From Rouxiella silvae (GTDB lineage Bacteria > Pseudomonadota > Gammaproteobacteria > Enterobacterales > Enterobacteriaceae): a DNA stretch of 43,682 nucleotides. Below the pieces are notes generated by a model. That model saw only the letters and a program-made list of their open reading frames with translations, made no database searches and was not told the origin of the DNA. The stretch is taken from positions 1-43,682 of the forward strand of contig NZ_MRWD01000049.1 in assembly GCF_002093625.1 (NCBI RefSeq). The letters are read 5' to 3'. Shown here in pieces: positions 43,296 through 43,682 of the stretch (the first letter of the stretch is position 1; each line of letters begins with the position of its first letter). Position numbers and translations under genes: made by a program.

Positions 43296-43682
43296 ATTTA
43301 TTTTTGCCGTGTGACTGAAATTTTGCTTAAAAAGACAACAGCTAGGGTAACGATGGAGTTTGAGAAGGCATTGATGGGGTGAACGTGAAATAAAATTACG
43401 GGTCAGTGATGGCGTTCCTGGAAAAATTGGCCTCGTGAATGTAAGAAAAGAGGCCAAGGATAAAAAGCGGGAAAAAGATTCGAGAGAATAGGCGGAGCCA
43501 TTTAGTGTAATTCGCTCAATGGAATAACAGTCAAGAGATCAATTAATCTGAAAAAGCTAATATAGGTGTTATCATAAAAATAACTCTATTAGAATGCCTT
43601 ACATTTTTCTGTTTTCAATGGAAATCATCGTGAGTATTTTATCAAACTCAGTTTATAACAATATGGCCATCAATGAGATAAT
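43296..43682. other. Right-edge intergenic region
   Basis: Apart from the candidate small RNA at 43422-43497 nothing firm is seen. The last 60 bases are AT-rich, and a rightward reading frame is open to the window end from ATG 43618 or GTG 43630, too short to judge. Confidence 0.4.
43422..43497 (-). ncRNA. Candidate small RNA upstream of the mtl operon
   Basis: On the minus strand TTGACT (43529-43534) and TACACT (43504-43509), 19 bases apart, precede a 70-80 base stretch. It ends in a perfect 8-bp hairpin TTGGCCTC/GAGGCCAA followed by TTTTT (43422-43426). No minus-strand reading frame enters from the right edge to explain the terminator. The transcript would be C/U-rich (UCUCUC, UUUUUCCC). 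The suboptimal promoter spacing lowers confidence. Confidence 0.35.

Noticed and set aside
43618-43682. Rightward reading frame open to the window end from ATG 43618 or GTG 43630.
   Set aside because: Only about 17-22 codons are visible, the SD is weak and no family motif can be read; it needs sequence beyond the window.

Overview
The window looks like chromosomal DNA of an enterobacterium (Enterobacterales), most likely Yersiniaceae near Rouxiella, Ewingella or Rahnella. Many proteins are close to their E. coli counterparts as I remember them (eptB, wecH, mdfA, yibF, fdhD, sodA, yibL, mtlA/D/R, ydcO/sutR, yfcF, idnD). The order mtlA-mtlD-mtlR ... yibL-sodA-fdhD-yibF and the accessory genes are not those of E. 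coli. A homologue of the biosurfactant enzyme RhlA at the left edge fits Rouxiella or Serratia, but the species cannot be fixed from sequence alone. No insertion sequence, prophage or CRISPR array was seen.

Layout. 1-4.6 kb: an RhlA-like hydroxyacyl ester synthase, a Rieske/FAD reductase, a LysR regulator divergent from a VOC-fold protein, and tRNA-Pro(UGG). 4.6-8.3 kb: eptB (lipopolysaccharide core modification), the organic peroxide pair ohr/ohrR, and a stand-alone HD-domain alarmone-hydrolase-like protein. 8.3-20.3 kb: one long co-directional cluster for urea as nitrogen source. It runs allophanate hydrolase, biotin-dependent urea carboxylase, a GntR/FCD regulator and the urea ABC transporter urtABCDE. 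Its upstream region carries a near-consensus sigma-54 promoter, an NtrC-like dyad, an IHF-like site and a possible GntR operator, so I infer nitrogen-limitation control plus a local repressor.

20.3-30.6 kb: small stress proteins (GlsB/YeaQ-like, BhsA-like), exporters, acetyltransferases, glutathione transferase yfcF, a secreted unknown, the divergent sutR/ydcO pair with two matching palindromic operators, idnD with a CRP site, and a two-gene unit. That unit is an isochorismatase-fold hydrolase with an unassigned C-terminal domain plus a DJ-1/AraC regulator. 30.6-37.5 kb: wecH, mdfA, yibF, fdhD (apparent UUG start), sodA (Fur box), yibL, and a MocR regulator divergent from a LysE-type exporter.

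37.5-39.0 kb: an AT-rich three-gene cassette of unknown function (a cysteine-free soluble protein, a four-helix membrane protein and a DUF805 membrane protein) packed against mtlR. It is the best candidate for something undescribed. 39.0-43.7 kb: the mannitol operon mtlA-mtlD-mtlR, read leftward, with four CRP sites in its upstream region and a candidate small RNA further upstream.

All identifications rest on reading the translated sequences and remembered family features. No database search was run.
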